Positions 41,779 through 50,995 are shown, counted from the stretch's first letter. The stretch is 64,000 nt of DNA from Bradyrhizobium sp. SRL28 (GCF_018596315.1 NZ_JAHEAG010000030.1:27908-91907); one strand, 5' to 3'. Program-made: numbers and translations. Notes: a model not told the origin generated them from the letters alone.

Positions 41779-42042
41779 ATGTTGCCCATCCTCGCCTGCG
41801 GTGCCGGCATCTATGTGGGCCTTCACTTCAATATTTTGGCGCTGCTCCCGCTCTCCCTATTGGGCGCCGGGGCGTATATCGTCTCGGCCTGGGCTGGCGG
41901 CCAAGGTTTACTGGATAGTATAGCCGTCGTGTTGCTTCCGGTTATCACCGTTCAGGTGGGGTATTTTCTAGGCCTGACGACCCGGCCGGCATATTTACAT
42001 TTGCGATCCCGGCTCAATATTCGGCACTCAGAGCGGGTATAA
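41779..42042 (+). CDS. Small membrane protein with three helices
   Basis: 87 residues from ATG 41779 (MLPILACGAGIYVGLHFNILALLPLSLLGAGAYIVSAW ... LPVITVQVGYFLGLT), almost entirely membrane-embedded. A TTG 13 codons upstream is an alternative start. Function unknown. Confidence 0.55.
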   Translation: MLPILACGAGIYVGLHFNILALLPLSLLGAGAYIVSAWAGGQGLLDSIAVVLLPVITVQVGYFLGLTTRPAYLHLRSRLNIRHSERV

Positions 42043-42096
42043 TTCGACAATACGATTTAAACGCGGATTATCCGCAATTTCCGCGGCGCGCAGCCC

Positions 42097-42444
42097 CTAC
42101 CGCACCTTGTCCGCGAAATACCGGCTGAAGACTTCCTGAATGTCGCCCAGACCGCCAAGCTGACGCTCGAGCTCCTGTGTGCGTTTTTCGCCGCTTGCCA
42201 TTTGCTGCTCGTATTCCTTGATCCTGGCCGCGTCCTTGGCGTCGCGCGTCAGATATTCATCATAATCAGTGCCTGTGGCAAAGGCAGCCTGATCGCGGGC
42301 CGCATCGACCCGCGCACGCAGGGCGTCCCTCTCTTTCCGGATCGACGCGACTGCGGCCTCAACGGCGGCCGAAATCGAGCCGAGCCGTTCGCTGTCGGTC
42401 TGAGCATCGCGCTCTGCGGAACGAACCTTGAAAGCTCGTGCCAT
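42097..42444 (-). CDS. Coiled-coil hypothetical protein
   Basis: 115 residues of nearly continuous helix (ISAAVEAAVASIRKERDALRARVDAAR, ARIKEYEQQMASGEKRTQELERQL) with a short globular-looking middle (ATGTDYDEYLTRD). Soluble, acidic/basic balanced, no known domain. Confidence 0.55.
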   Translation of the reverse strand: MARAFKVRSAERDAQTDSERLGSISAAVEAAVASIRKERDALRARVDAARDQAAFATGTDYDEYLTRDAKDAARIKEYEQQMASGEKRTQELERQLGGLGDIQEVFSRYFADKVR

Positions 42445-42688
42445 ATCGAGTCTCCTTGGTGCACTGGTTTTCGCTGCACTGCTCCGCTGGCGGTAGACCG
42501 CCAGACCACCCGTTGGAAGGAAGTTTTGTACAGCCTATCGAACCGCTGCTCGATCAACAACGTTGCATTTTTTTGAAAAAACGAAAGGCTGGATTCTTGG
42601 ATGATTCGGATTTTCCGGGATAGCAACGACCGTGCAAGCGTATAGGTTTGCCAAGCATATGCCGAGGTGACGACCGGACAAAAGCAAG

Positions 42689-43114
42689 ATGAGATTTCGA
42701 GACACCTTGAAATTTGCTCTTGAACTGTTTGTGCCTGAAAAGCTCATGCACCCAGGCGGGAGTTCTGCGTCCGATCCGGAGCCCGAAGCTTCGCAGAATG
42801 TTCCGACAAATCTCGAGGCCGAGGAAACCGCCAAGCGCGGAAAGGCCCGCCGGATTATCGAGGAGCTGGACCATGGCCAGTTTGGCGGTCCCTCGTTCGG
42901 TCCGCAAACGATCGAGTTGATGTCAAAGGCGCTGGAAGGCGCCGAGGCTTCCTTGCCCGAGCCGGCATCGGACCAGCAGCTTCGATTGATCGCAGCCATG
43001 ATCTTGAAGGTGGCCGGCGACGGCGAGCGCGATCCGATCCGCCTGAAGGCCACGGCGATGTCTGCCCTGGGGTCGGTTGCCGGCAATGCGGACGAAAAGC
43101 CGCCGTCGACCTGA
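42689..43114 (+). CDS. Hypothetical protein
   Basis: 141 residues. The first 22 (RFRDTLKFALELFVPEKLM) could form an amphipathic helix. The centre (RRIIEELDHGQFGGPSFGPQTIELMSKALEGA) and helical end (DQQLRLIAAMILKVAGDGERD) look like a folded domain. No recognised family; lies upstream of the cyclase-like gene. Confidence 0.5.
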   Translation: MRFRDTLKFALELFVPEKLMHPGGSSASDPEPEASQNVPTNLEAEETAKRGKARRIIEELDHGQFGGPSFGPQTIELMSKALEGAEASLPEPASDQQLRLIAAMILKVAGDGERDPIRLKATAMSALGSVAGNADEKPPST

Positions 43115-43196
43115 CAGCAAGCGCCGCCGAAAGAAGGGGCTGCGTGGGTTGCTGACGCGGCATGCGCCTGATCGGACCGGGTGATTTGCCACTAAA

Positions 43197-43226
43197 GCGG
43201 ATGGCAAGCTAGCGGATGGCAAGCTA
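43197..43226 (+). repeat. Perfect 15-base tandem duplication over the cyclase start codon
   Basis: GCGGATGGCAAGCTA occurs at 43197-43211 and again at 43212-43226. In the first copy ATG GCA AGC runs into TAG; in the second the same ATG GCA AGC continues into the real gene at 43216. The duplication thus creates a three-codon minimal frame directly in front of the true start. Confidence 0.8.
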
Positions 43227-44301
43227 TAAGCCGGTCGGGCGGTCGCCTGATCGTCTCGCCCGCTCTGCCCCAAGGACAATCAAAGTGGTTCATCGCGAAG
43301 CTCCTAAATCGATCCTGGTTCACGTGCTGTTTGGACTGAGGAAACTGTTGGGCGTTGCGACATTTGCCCTGATCATTGTCCTGCTGGGCCCGAAGCTGTT
43401 TGTCCTGTTCGACAATCCGAAGAGCGCAACGATCCCGGCCAAGCTGTTCGAGGCGCGCGAATACATTCTCAGCAAATCGGTGCCGGTGCTGCATCGATAT
43501 GTGCCGACCAACATTGCCGGCAGCGATCGCTCCGACTGGATCCTCATTGGCCTCGCCATCGTCATCACTGTTTTCTCGGGCGCGCTCGCCCAGCGCGCGC
43601 TGACCGCCTCGAACCGGCGGCTTTTGCGAAAGTCGGCCCAGGCATGGCGCCGAAAAGAGGGTGTGAAACCGGGCTCCAAGCTCGACGCCGAACTGGAAAC
43701 GACGCTGCGGCTGGCGGAAAGCGGCAAGGCCGTGAACCGTCAGGAGTTGCTGCGGGTGTTTGCCGAAACCAAGAAGAAGCTCGACACGTTCGGCCGTGAA
43801 GTGGCCTTCCTTGCCATCGACGTGGTCGGCTCGGCGGGGATGAAGGCCGGCGAAGACCATGCTTCAATTCAATATGACTTCGAAGAGTATCGAAAGCTCG
43901 TGGAGCGCATCTTTCGCGCCAGGGGCGTGTTGAAGACGGCATGGACGCCCGACGGCGTGATGGCATGCTTCGCCCATGTGGAGGACGCTTGCCAGTCAGG
44001 CAAGGACGTCATCAAGAGTCTCAAGGTGTTCAACAGCGAGGTGAAGGTGACCAAGGCAGACTTCGCCGTTCGCTGCGGCGTGAACGCGGGTCTGGTCTAT
44101 TTCGACGACTCTACCCCCCTCGAGACGATCTCGGACCGCGTCATCGACGTCGCCGGGCACATGCAGAAGAACGCCGAGCCGAATACCGTGCTGGTGGCAC
44201 GCAAGATCATCGAGCCATTGCGTCAGCTTGAGGAATTTACCCACACCTCGCAAGTGATCGATGGCTACGAAGCCAGCGTGTGGCGCAATACCGGCTCTTA
44301 A
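43216..44301 (+). CDS. Membrane protein with class III nucleotide cyclase-like domain
   Basis: 361 residues: two membrane helices (LLGVATFALIIVLLGPKLFVLF and WILIGLAIVITVFSGALAQRAL) and a C-terminal class III cyclase fold (EVAFLAIDVVGSAGMK ... KTAWTPDGVMACFAHVEDAC ... ISDRVIDVAGHMQKNAEPNTVLVA). The two metal-binding positions appear as Asp in AIDV and PDG. The usual Asn/Arg pair near the end of the active site reads D and H (VIDVAGHM), so catalysis is doubtful and a ligand-sensing role is possible. A duplicated start region precedes it. Confidence 0.72.
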   Translation: MASYKPVGRSPDRLARSAPRTIKVVHREAPKSILVHVLFGLRKLLGVATFALIIVLLGPKLFVLFDNPKSATIPAKLFEAREYILSKSVPVLHRYVPTNIAGSDRSDWILIGLAIVITVFSGALAQRALTASNRRLLRKSAQAWRRKEGVKPGSKLDAELETTLRLAESGKAVNRQELLRVFAETKKKLDTFGREVAFLAIDVVGSAGMKAGEDHASIQYDFEEYRKLVERIFRARGVLKTAWTPDGVMACFAHVEDACQSGKDVIKSLKVFNSEVKVTKADFAVRCGVNAGLVYFDDSTPLETISDRVIDVAGHMQKNAEPNTVLVARKIIEPLRQLEEFTHTSQVIDGYEASVWRNTGS

Positions 44302-44545
44302 GCCACGTTCGCCCTCCCCGCATATTAGCGCCATCATGCGGCGCATTTGCGAGAAGACTTGGCGCCTCAAATGTATGTCGAACGTGCCTATCAAGTGGCC
44401 GCGAAGCATGCGGAGCTTCATCCCGATCCCACAACTGAAGGTGGGCAATTCCACCGGGCCAGCGGCAATCGTTTGCAGGTCAACGAGCCGCAAATCCGAA
44501 ATAAAATGGAGTTGGAGTATCTGATTTCAATTCTTTGAAGGGAAA

Positions 44546-44571
44546 GAGGCCGCCAACTGAGGCGGCCCCTC
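44546..44571 (-). terminator. Hairpin terminator behind the leftward PEP-CTERM gene
   Basis: GAGGCCGCC-AACTGA-GGCGGCCCCTC stem. On the minus strand it is followed by TCTTTCCC and lies 25 bases past the PEP-CTERM stop. A 26-base identical hairpin core occurs at 59398-59423. Confidence 0.6.
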
Positions 44572-44595
44572 GATCTCAAATCAGGGCTGACCGGA

Positions 44596-45309
44596 TTAAG
44601 CGGCGCGAAGCGCGGTGTTGTTCTTGCGGCGATAAGCCATGAATCCGACACCAGCGAAGCCAAGGATCATCATCGCCCACGTCGACGGTTCGGGGACAGC
44701 GCTTGTGAACGTCGCCGAGAAGGTGGCGTCGAAATGATTCGCTGAGGACCAAGAACTTTGAGTTTGACCAGGCGTTGGGAGCGGCACGGTGTCGGCATAG
44801 ATAGTGCTCCACACCAAAGTGCCAAGATTGGAGTTAGAGTTAACGTTGTTGCAGCCACTAAAACTTAAACACGAACCAAAGCTCGCTATGCCGGCGTTAC
44901 CAGCGATTCCGTACGTGCTCAGGAACGCCACATATGCCTGGCCCTGCGTGACGTTGAGCCCAATGGGCGAGAAGTCGAGAAGGCCGGCTCCATTTCCGGA
45001 TATCACCGGGCTCTGCCAGAGCATTGTGGTCGGCTTGGAGCCATCCCACGCGTACACTGCCCCATATAACGAAGTGATGGTCGAGTTTTTCAGGGTAAAC
45101 TGAAAGTTAGTAAGCGCCCCCGTGATAGGAGCAGTGAATGTCTCACCCATGAATTGGGTTTGCTGACCACCAATCGGAGCGCCAGAAAGAGGGCCATTGT
45201 TGTAATTGTTTACTGGGTTGCTGATAACAACAGCTGACGCAGGGGATGCACTTAGCGCCGCGATGCAGGTTATCGCGGCCACTGCCGCGGCTGTCTTGAT
45301 ACTGTTCAT
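44596..45309 (-). CDS. PEP-CTERM sorted exported protein
   Basis: 237 residues. Signal peptide MNSIKTAAAVAAITCIAALSASPASA, a beta-sandwich-like body (GETFTAPITGALTNFQFTLKNST, GAVYAWDGSKPTTMLWQSP, FLSTYGIAGNAG) and the sorting end VPEPSTWAMMILGFAGVGFMAYRRK. The body has the spacing of choice-of-anchor/PEP-CTERM matrix proteins. ATG 45309 chosen at the signal peptide. A long, possibly regulatory upstream region follows (45310-45934). Confidence 0.85.
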   Translation of the reverse strand: MNSIKTAAAVAAITCIAALSASPASAVVISNPVNNYNNGPLSGAPIGGQQTQFMGETFTAPITGALTNFQFTLKNSTITSLYGAVYAWDGSKPTTMLWQSPVISGNGAGLLDFSPIGLNVTQGQAYVAFLSTYGIAGNAGIASFGSCLSFSGCNNVNSNSNLGTLVWSTIYADTVPLPTPGQTQSSWSSANHFDATFSATFTSAVPEPSTWAMMILGFAGVGFMAYRRKNNTALRAA

Positions 45310-45934
45310 AATACTTCCTTGATATGCTAAGCTTAGCCTCGCCTCAGACAAGGCTTTCCTGGCCGCTGTTGCATGGCGGCAATTTACCGTCGTTTACCCT
45401 TATTAAATCACTGTGACGGTTGCGTAACATTTCCGGTTTTCTTCCGGACCGCTGCTGCGCAGTAAATGCGCCGCTTCAAGATCAAAGCGGGCATCAACCT
45501 CGGTGCGTCACGCTATCGCTTCCATGAGTGATGCGGGCTTGTGTCGGTCGTGCCGACACCAACGCTAGCGCCAGCAAAAAACGCAGCCGCGAAAAAACCA
45601 CTGCGGCCGTATGAAGTAATCGCCTCCGAAACTCTCCTGTCCAATTGCCGATAACCGATTTTCAATTCGGACCGGTGCCGATCGTGCCGGCCGCGTCACG
45701 GGCAGCGATTGCAAAAGTCGGACGACAGGCCCATGGAATGCGCTTCGCCATGGACGGTCATTTCAAAGCGCGGGAGATTTAAGACGGAACATCACGACCG
45801 GATCAAATGATTCCGAGGCGGATTTTATGGGAAGTAAGCCCCTAAAATCGCTGGAGTCTTTTAACTACCCCACGTTGACCGCCAGAAAATTATATCCTAT
45901 TGTCACACTCTAATTTATTAATTCATTTCCAGCG
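45310..45934. other. Long intergenic region upstream of PEP-CTERM gene
   Basis: About 600 bases with no credible gene. It must hold the promoter of the leftward PEP-CTERM gene. The stretch 45395-45440 is AT-richer (cgtttacccttattaaatca, ctgtgacggttgcg) and is the likeliest place. No repeat or RNA gene is recognised. Confidence 0.4.
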
Positions 45935-46144
45935 GTGGCGGCCGTGGATACAAAAACCAGCTCCGATTTGAGACGATTGCGTTACGCCCTTGAGGCGGTT
46001 TCCGCGGATTTGGATGCCATTGAACAACGGCCGCATCCTTCGCTTCGTTCGGCCGCAGCAAACCTCGAGGCAAATCGGCGCGACGGCCTTGAGACATTCG
46101 TCAATCACTTTGATTTTGCGGTAAAGCGCGGCGTCCTGCGGTAG
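45935..46144 (+). CDS. Possible 69-residue protein
   Basis: GTG 45935: AAVDTKTSSDLRRLRYALEAVSADL, then DAIEQRPHPSLRSAAANLEANRRDG. Helical and hydrophilic; nothing recognised. Confidence 0.35.
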   Translation: MAAVDTKTSSDLRRLRYALEAVSADLDAIEQRPHPSLRSAAANLEANRRDGLETFVNHFDFAVKRGVLR

Positions 46145-46260
46145 ACAAGCGACAGCCCGCAAGCATTGAGCCTCCATCCCCCGCGCGGCAAAAAACGCGG
46201 CCCGAAGCAAGCCCATTTGTATGGCATTTCACAAACCGGTGCCGGTTCCATTGTTACGTT

Positions 46261-46512
46261 GTGACCCAACCAGGCGATGGGTTTGTGGTTCAATTTGGAA
46301 TGCGGGGCGAGATCACCTTTATGCCGGTGGACATTGCAAAGGCCTATTTCGAGATTCTGCAGCTTCGCAAGGAAGTTCAAAAGGCGGAGCTCACCTCCAG
46401 GATTTCCTTCGCGCGTCCGCCAAGCCGTCCGCGCCACACCGGGCGCACGAACGCCCGCGGCGCGCAGGCGATCAATCCACAAATGCCACTTTTAAAACGA
46501 GGCCGGAAATAA
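46261..46512 (+). CDS. 83-residue hypothetical protein
   Basis: GTG 46261: TQPGDGFVVQFGMRGEITFMPVDI, then AKAYFEILQLRKEVQKAEL. The first 45 residues look like a small folded domain; the rest is basic and low complexity (SFARPPSRPRHTGRTN). No family known to me. Confidence 0.4.
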   Translation: MTQPGDGFVVQFGMRGEITFMPVDIAKAYFEILQLRKEVQKAELTSRISFARPPSRPRHTGRTNARGAQAINPQMPLLKRGRK

Positions 46513-46845
46513 CCGCCTGACCTGGCGCTGGCAGTTGCATCATCCGCATCGCCCCGCGCCGACTCCAATCCCGCCCTGTCAAACTCGATTCCGACACACG
46601 AAACCGGCGATCAAACATTATGGTGCCCGTATAAATACGGCGCGAGCATTTACCATGCATTGAAGTCTCTCGCGATTTCCACGGCAATCTCCGAAAGATC
46701 CATTTAAATCAATTGTCTAATTTAGAGTCGCGGTCTAAATTACCGGCGATTTCTAATCGTGCCGTCCGGACAGGGACGAAGGGACGGGATTTCGATTGGT
46801 ATTTCGTGTCGTGGGGGACGGTACGATCGTTTTAGAAAGCAAGGC
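46513..46845. other. Intergenic region upstream of wecB
   Basis: No gene seen. AT-rich segments at 46600-46640 and 46690-46760 (tttaaatcaattgtctaatt) are candidate promoter or H-NS-binding DNA for the wecB-nfrB unit. Confidence 0.4.
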
Positions 46846-48033
46846 ATGCATCACCCTCGCAGAGAGCATTTCAACCAGTCGACACCTGTCCGCACTTTTG
46901 TCTTCGTGATTGGTACCCGGCCTGAAGTCATCAAGGTGGCTCCCATCATCCGCCGCCTGCGCGAAGCCGAATGGGCGACCGTTCGGATCGTAACGTCCGG
47001 CCAGCAGAGCGACCTCCTCGACAGCACCCTTGCCGAGTTCGGTCTGCGTCCGGACTTCTCCATCCCGCACCGGAGCAACTGTCGCACGCCGGCGGTTCTC
47101 GCCAGCCAGCTCATTCGCCGCCTGGACAAATATTTCGGCGAGGTCCGGCCGGATTGCGTTCTGGCCCAGGGCGACACGACAACCGCCTATGCGTCGTCGA
47201 TTGCGGCGTTCTACCGCAAGATCGCCTTTGTGCATGTCGAGGCCGGGCTGCGCACGCCAAGCCTTGACGCGCCCTTCCCCGAGGAATTTCACCGCCGTTC
47301 GATCGCCGTATCCACGTCGCTGCACTGCGCACCCACATCGGCCGCGGCGCAGAACCTGACGCGAGAGAACATTTCGCGGGAGAAGATCCTCGTTTCGGGA
47401 AACACGGTGATCGACTCACTGCTCGAAGTCGCAGCCTCGAAGCCGGCGCCGCCCGCCGACTTTCCGGGGCTGCGGACCATACTCCTCACGGCGCATCGGC
47501 GCGAGAATTTTGGCGCGCCGTTGCGGGATGCGTTCACCGCGATCAGGGCCTTCGTCGACCTCACCCCCGACGTCGCCGTGTATTTTCCGGTTCATCCCAA
47601 CCCAAACGCGCGCGAAACGGCCATCGAGATTCTTTCGGGGCATCCCCGGATCAAGCTGGTCGATCCGCTGGGCTACCGCGACATCGTCGCCGCGATACAG
47701 AATGCCTGGTGCGTGGTGACCGACAGCGGCGGGCTTCAGGAAGAGGCGCCTGCGCTCGGCAAACCCGTTCTGGTGTTGCGCGACGTAACCGAGCGGCCCG
47801 AGGCGGTGGCGTCGGGGGTTGTCGAGTTGATCGGAACTTCGCGCGATGCGGTATTCGGTGCCCTGTTCGAGTTGAACAAGAACAGCGCCAAGTACACCCG
47901 CATGGCCCGGCCGGTATTTCCCTATGGCGATGGTCACGCCAGCAAGCGGATCGTCGAGGCTCTCTATCGGCAATTCGTCCTGCCGCCGCAAATGCGCTCC
48001 GCCGAAATCATTCAGCTTCACCACGCATCCTAA
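46846..48033 (+). CDS. wecB: UDP-N-acetylglucosamine 2-epimerase (non-hydrolysing)
   Basis: 395 residues; interconverts UDP-GlcNAc and UDP-ManNAc. Motifs: FVIGTRPEVIKVAPIIR, VLAQGDTTTAYASS, FVHVEAGLRT, PEEFHRR, LTAHRRENFG, FPVHPNPN and VTDSGGLQEEAPALGKPVLVLRDVTERPE. The ATG at 46846 gives a slightly longer N-terminus than E. coli WecB. The next gene, an NfrB-like glycosyltransferase, starts 4 bases after its stop, so the epimerase probably supplies UDP-ManNAc to it. Confidence 0.93.
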   Translation: MHHPRREHFNQSTPVRTFVFVIGTRPEVIKVAPIIRRLREAEWATVRIVTSGQQSDLLDSTLAEFGLRPDFSIPHRSNCRTPAVLASQLIRRLDKYFGEVRPDCVLAQGDTTTAYASSIAAFYRKIAFVHVEAGLRTPSLDAPFPEEFHRRSIAVSTSLHCAPTSAAAQNLTRENISREKILVSGNTVIDSLLEVAASKPAPPADFPGLRTILLTAHRRENFGAPLRDAFTAIRAFVDLTPDVAVYFPVHPNPNARETAIEILSGHPRIKLVDPLGYRDIVAAIQNAWCVVTDSGGLQEEAPALGKPVLVLRDVTERPEAVASGVVELIGTSRDAVFGALFELNKNSAKYTRMARPVFPYGDGHASKRIVEALYRQFVLPPQMRSAEIIQLHHAS

Positions 48034-48036
48034 CTC

Positions 48037-49536
48037 ATGACACAAGCCCCCTCCTTCATCTTTCAATATCTCTATGTCGTCGAAATTCTGATGCTGATCG
48101 CGGGTGTGATCATCGCGATTTCCAGCATCGACGATCTCGTGGTGGACCTGCTGTATTGGAGCAGCAGGCTGATGGGCACCTCGGACAGCAAGTCCAAGGA
48201 ATTGCCGAGCGTGGAGATTCTCGAGCAACTGCCCGAGCGCCCCATTGCCATCATGGTGCCGTGCTGGAAGGAGCACGACGTCATTTTTTCGATGCTTTCG
48301 TCGAACTCGCGGCTGGTGCGCTACGAGCACGCACACTACTTCGTCGGCGTCTATCTGAACGATCCCCTGACCCAGGCCGAGGTCCGCAAGGCGCAAGGGC
48401 TATACAAAAATATTCACATGGTGCTGGTTCCGCATGACGGGCCGACCAGCAAGGCCGATTGCCTGAACCAATCGATCTCCGACATCTTCATGTTCGAGGC
48501 CGAGCACAACATCAAGTTTGCGGGAATCGTGATGCACGATTCCGAGGACCTCATTCACCCGCTGGAGCTCAAGCTCTTCAACAAGCTGGTCGACCTCTAC
48601 CACTTCATTCAGTTGCCGGTTTACTCGTTCTCCCGGCCGATCACTTCGATGATCGCGGGCCTCTACATGGATGAATTCGCCGAGATGCACACCAAGGACC
48701 TCGAGGTCCGGCAGCGGATCAGCGGCGTCATTCCCTGCGCCGGCGTCTCCGCATGCTTCAGCCGGGAAGCGATCCAGCACCTCAACGATCAGAACCATGG
48801 CGAGGCTTTCCGCACGTCATCGTTCACGGAAGACTACGACATCGCGTTTCGCGTCTCGGAACTCGGATTTAAATCCGCATTCATTGCCTATCCGGCCAAC
48901 TATGCGATCGACATCGATATCGACAGCGGAAACCCCGGCATTCTTTACCGGACCCTTCCCGTGGCGACCCGCGAATTCTTTCCGTCGGGCCTCGAAGCCG
49001 CCTATCGCCAGCGCGCGCGCTGGTTGCTCGGCATCGTTTTCCAGGGCTCCCAGGAGCACGGCTGGAAAGGCTCTCTCGGGACCAAGTATTTTCTGGCGCG
49101 AGACAGAAAGGGCGTAATCACCAGCCCGGCCGTCATGCTCGCCTATTTTGCGCTCGCCAACCTGACGGTGTTCGAACTCTATCGGGCGGTTTTCGATCCC
49201 GAAAAGCAGTTTGTGTATACCCTGCTGAACCAGAACTGGGCGGTATGGCTGTTTTTTGCAAACTTCCTGTTTCTGGTCTGGCGCCTGTTCAACCGAATGA
49301 CGTTCACGGGCATGATCTACAATGTGCGTCACGCCCTGATGGCCGCGCCGAGGCTTGTCGTTGGCAATTTCGTCAACTTCTTCGCCACGTGGCGCGCCGT
49401 GCGCATCTACGCCAGCCACCGGATATCCGGCACGGCCCTCGTGTGGGACAAGACGTCCCACTCTTACCCGGTTCACATGGGCGACCTCACCTTGCCGCGA
49501 ACGGCCGTGGCCGCCGATGGCGCAGCAGCCGAATAG
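48037..49536 (+). CDS. nfrB: NfrB-like membrane glycosyltransferase (phage N4 adsorption protein B family)
   Basis: 499 residues. One N-terminal helix (VVEILMLIAGVIIAISSIDDLVVDL) precedes a GT2 domain with the processive-enzyme motifs: VPCWKEHDVI, MHDSEDLIHPLE (DxD site), FTEDYDIAF, and RQRARW (QxxRW). Further membrane helices lie at the C-terminus. E. coli NfrB makes a ManNAc-containing secreted glycan that serves as phage N4 receptor. It carries an extra C-terminal MshEN c-di-GMP domain of about 200 residues that is missing here; this protein ends after the transmembrane part. Directly downstream of wecB. Confidence 0.85.
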   Translation: MTQAPSFIFQYLYVVEILMLIAGVIIAISSIDDLVVDLLYWSSRLMGTSDSKSKELPSVEILEQLPERPIAIMVPCWKEHDVIFSMLSSNSRLVRYEHAHYFVGVYLNDPLTQAEVRKAQGLYKNIHMVLVPHDGPTSKADCLNQSISDIFMFEAEHNIKFAGIVMHDSEDLIHPLELKLFNKLVDLYHFIQLPVYSFSRPITSMIAGLYMDEFAEMHTKDLEVRQRISGVIPCAGVSACFSREAIQHLNDQNHGEAFRTSSFTEDYDIAFRVSELGFKSAFIAYPANYAIDIDIDSGNPGILYRTLPVATREFFPSGLEAAYRQRARWLLGIVFQGSQEHGWKGSLGTKYFLARDRKGVITSPAVMLAYFALANLTVFELYRAVFDPEKQFVYTLLNQNWAVWLFFANFLFLVWRLFNRMTFTGMIYNVRHALMAAPRLVVGNFVNFFATWRAVRIYASHRISGTALVWDKTSHSYPVHMGDLTLPRTAVAADGAAAE

Positions 49537-49842
49537 CTAAGCCGCCAGCAGGGCTCGGTCTTCACGCTGTTGCGCAGCGGATGGGCTAGGGCCAAGGATC
49601 AGGCGCGCGAACGAGCGCGTGCCGAGGAAGGCCGCGCAGACTACGATCGCAGCGAGCTGAAGACTGGGGTAAAAAATAATGGCCCCGAGAACGATCCAGC
49701 CTGCCGCGATGGCGAGGAAGTCGCCCAGCCTTGAGCTTCGGCCGTGGGCGGGATCGAGGCCGCGATCGAGTGCATTGGCGATCGCATCGAAGCCATCGAT
49801 CGCATCCCTGCTTGTCGGGCCGGCCAGATCACGTGAAAACAT
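49537..49842 (-). CDS. Small membrane-associated hypothetical protein
   Basis: 101 residues from ATG 49842: an N-terminal helical part (FSRDLAGPTSRDAIDGFDAI), then two hydrophobic helices (FLAIAAGWIVLGAIIFYPSLQL, AAIVVCAAFLGTRSFARLIL). Its stop directly abuts the nfrB stop (convergent genes). Unknown function. Confidence 0.45.
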   Translation of the reverse strand: MFSRDLAGPTSRDAIDGFDAIANALDRGLDPAHGRSSRLGDFLAIAAGWIVLGAIIFYPSLQLAAIVVCAAFLGTRSFARLILGPSPSAAQQREDRALLAA

Positions 49843-49850
49843 CAAACACC

Positions 49851-49879
49851 CCCACGGAGCCTCTCGCGGGCTCCGGGGG
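49851..49879. other. Strong GC-rich stem-loop
   Basis: GGAGCC (49856-49861) pairs with GGCTCC (49869-49874) and the flanking C and G runs extend the stem with one mismatch. There is no T tract, so it is probably not a terminator. It lies just upstream of the leftward gene at 49842 and could be a leader structure. Confidence 0.5.
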
Positions 49880-50275
49880 CATTTGGCGGGACGACTATTG
49901 CCCGCCGCTCAAACCGACCGTTACAGTTTTATCCATCTGGCTCTTTTGCGCTTGAGGGCATTGCGCCTCCCGGGACATGAATAATTCCGGCCCAACGCAT
50001 TCGTTAGGATTTGAATAATCCGCCGACGAAATGGATGGCAGATAAGCATCCGTCTGGAATGGATTTGTCGGGCAGCCCAAGAGCACTCAACCCGAAACCA
50101 ACGCGATCGCCCGCAATATGCCCGCTCCGGCGGGGGTATTGGTCGGCACCCGGGGGCGGGTGCCGCCGAATGCCTGTTAGTATTACTACTTTTTCCTTTC
50201 GAATCGACCTTGCTTTATTTAATATGCACATTTAAAACCCGGTTAGATATTAATGATTCATTTGGAACGCCGATA

Positions 50276-50995
50276 ATGCGAAAACTTCTTGCACCGCTTT
50301 GCGCGATTGCCGCCCTCTTCGTCTGGAGCGATCACGCCCGTGCCGTGGTCGTCACGGCTTCCAGCGGCCAATTCAGCGCCGGCAATACCAATAACAACAA
50401 CGACATCACGTTCGACGGCCTCGCCACGCCGAACACGTTCGCCGGCACCAGCATCCAGTGGGGCGCTGCGCCGGTTTCGCTTGGCGGCATCGCCTTCTCG
50501 GGTACGGCCATCATCGCCAAGAATGCGGCGGGAACGTCGGCGGGTATTTCGGCGACGCCGGCCGGAGACACCACAAACTACATGTCCATTCTGGGTGGCA
50601 AGTCCGAGACGCTGACGTTCTCGGGGACCCAGAACAAGTTCGGTCTGTATTGGGGATCGATCGATTCCTACAACAGCGTCGCATTTTATTCGGGAAGCAG
50701 CGCCACGCCGTTCCTGACGCTTTTTGGGAATACCCTCAACGCGGTGCCTGCGCTTGGATTTAACGGCGACCAGTCGGGCGCCCTGACGAACGCCTATGTC
50801 ACGTTCACCGGCCTGAGCTTCGACAAGATCGTTCTCGCATCGTCGGGCAATTCATTCGAATTCGACAATATCTCCTACAGCAATGTTGGACCCGTGCCGG
50901 AGCCGTCGACCTGGGCCATGATGCTCCTGGGCTTCGCCGGTCTTGGCTTGGTATATCGTCGCCGCCGATCCAGGCTTGCCGTCACGGCAGCCTGA
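50276..50995 (+). CDS. PEP-CTERM sorted exported protein
   Basis: 239 residues. Signal peptide MRKLLAPLCAIAALFVWSDHARA. The body (TFDGLATPNTFAGTSIQWG, FSGTQNKFGLYWGSIDSYNS, YVTFTGLSFDKIVLASSGNSFEFDNISY) has the PEP-CTERM beta-sandwich pattern with a final DNI strand. The sorting end is VPEPSTWAMMLLGFAGLGLVYRRRR. ATG 50276 chosen at the signal peptide. Rightward and separate from the other PEP-CTERM genes. Confidence 0.85.
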   Translation: MRKLLAPLCAIAALFVWSDHARAVVVTASSGQFSAGNTNNNNDITFDGLATPNTFAGTSIQWGAAPVSLGGIAFSGTAIIAKNAAGTSAGISATPAGDTTNYMSILGGKSETLTFSGTQNKFGLYWGSIDSYNSVAFYSGSSATPFLTLFGNTLNAVPALGFNGDQSGALTNAYVTFTGLSFDKIVLASSGNSFEFDNISYSNVGPVPEPSTWAMMLLGFAGLGLVYRRRRSRLAVTAA

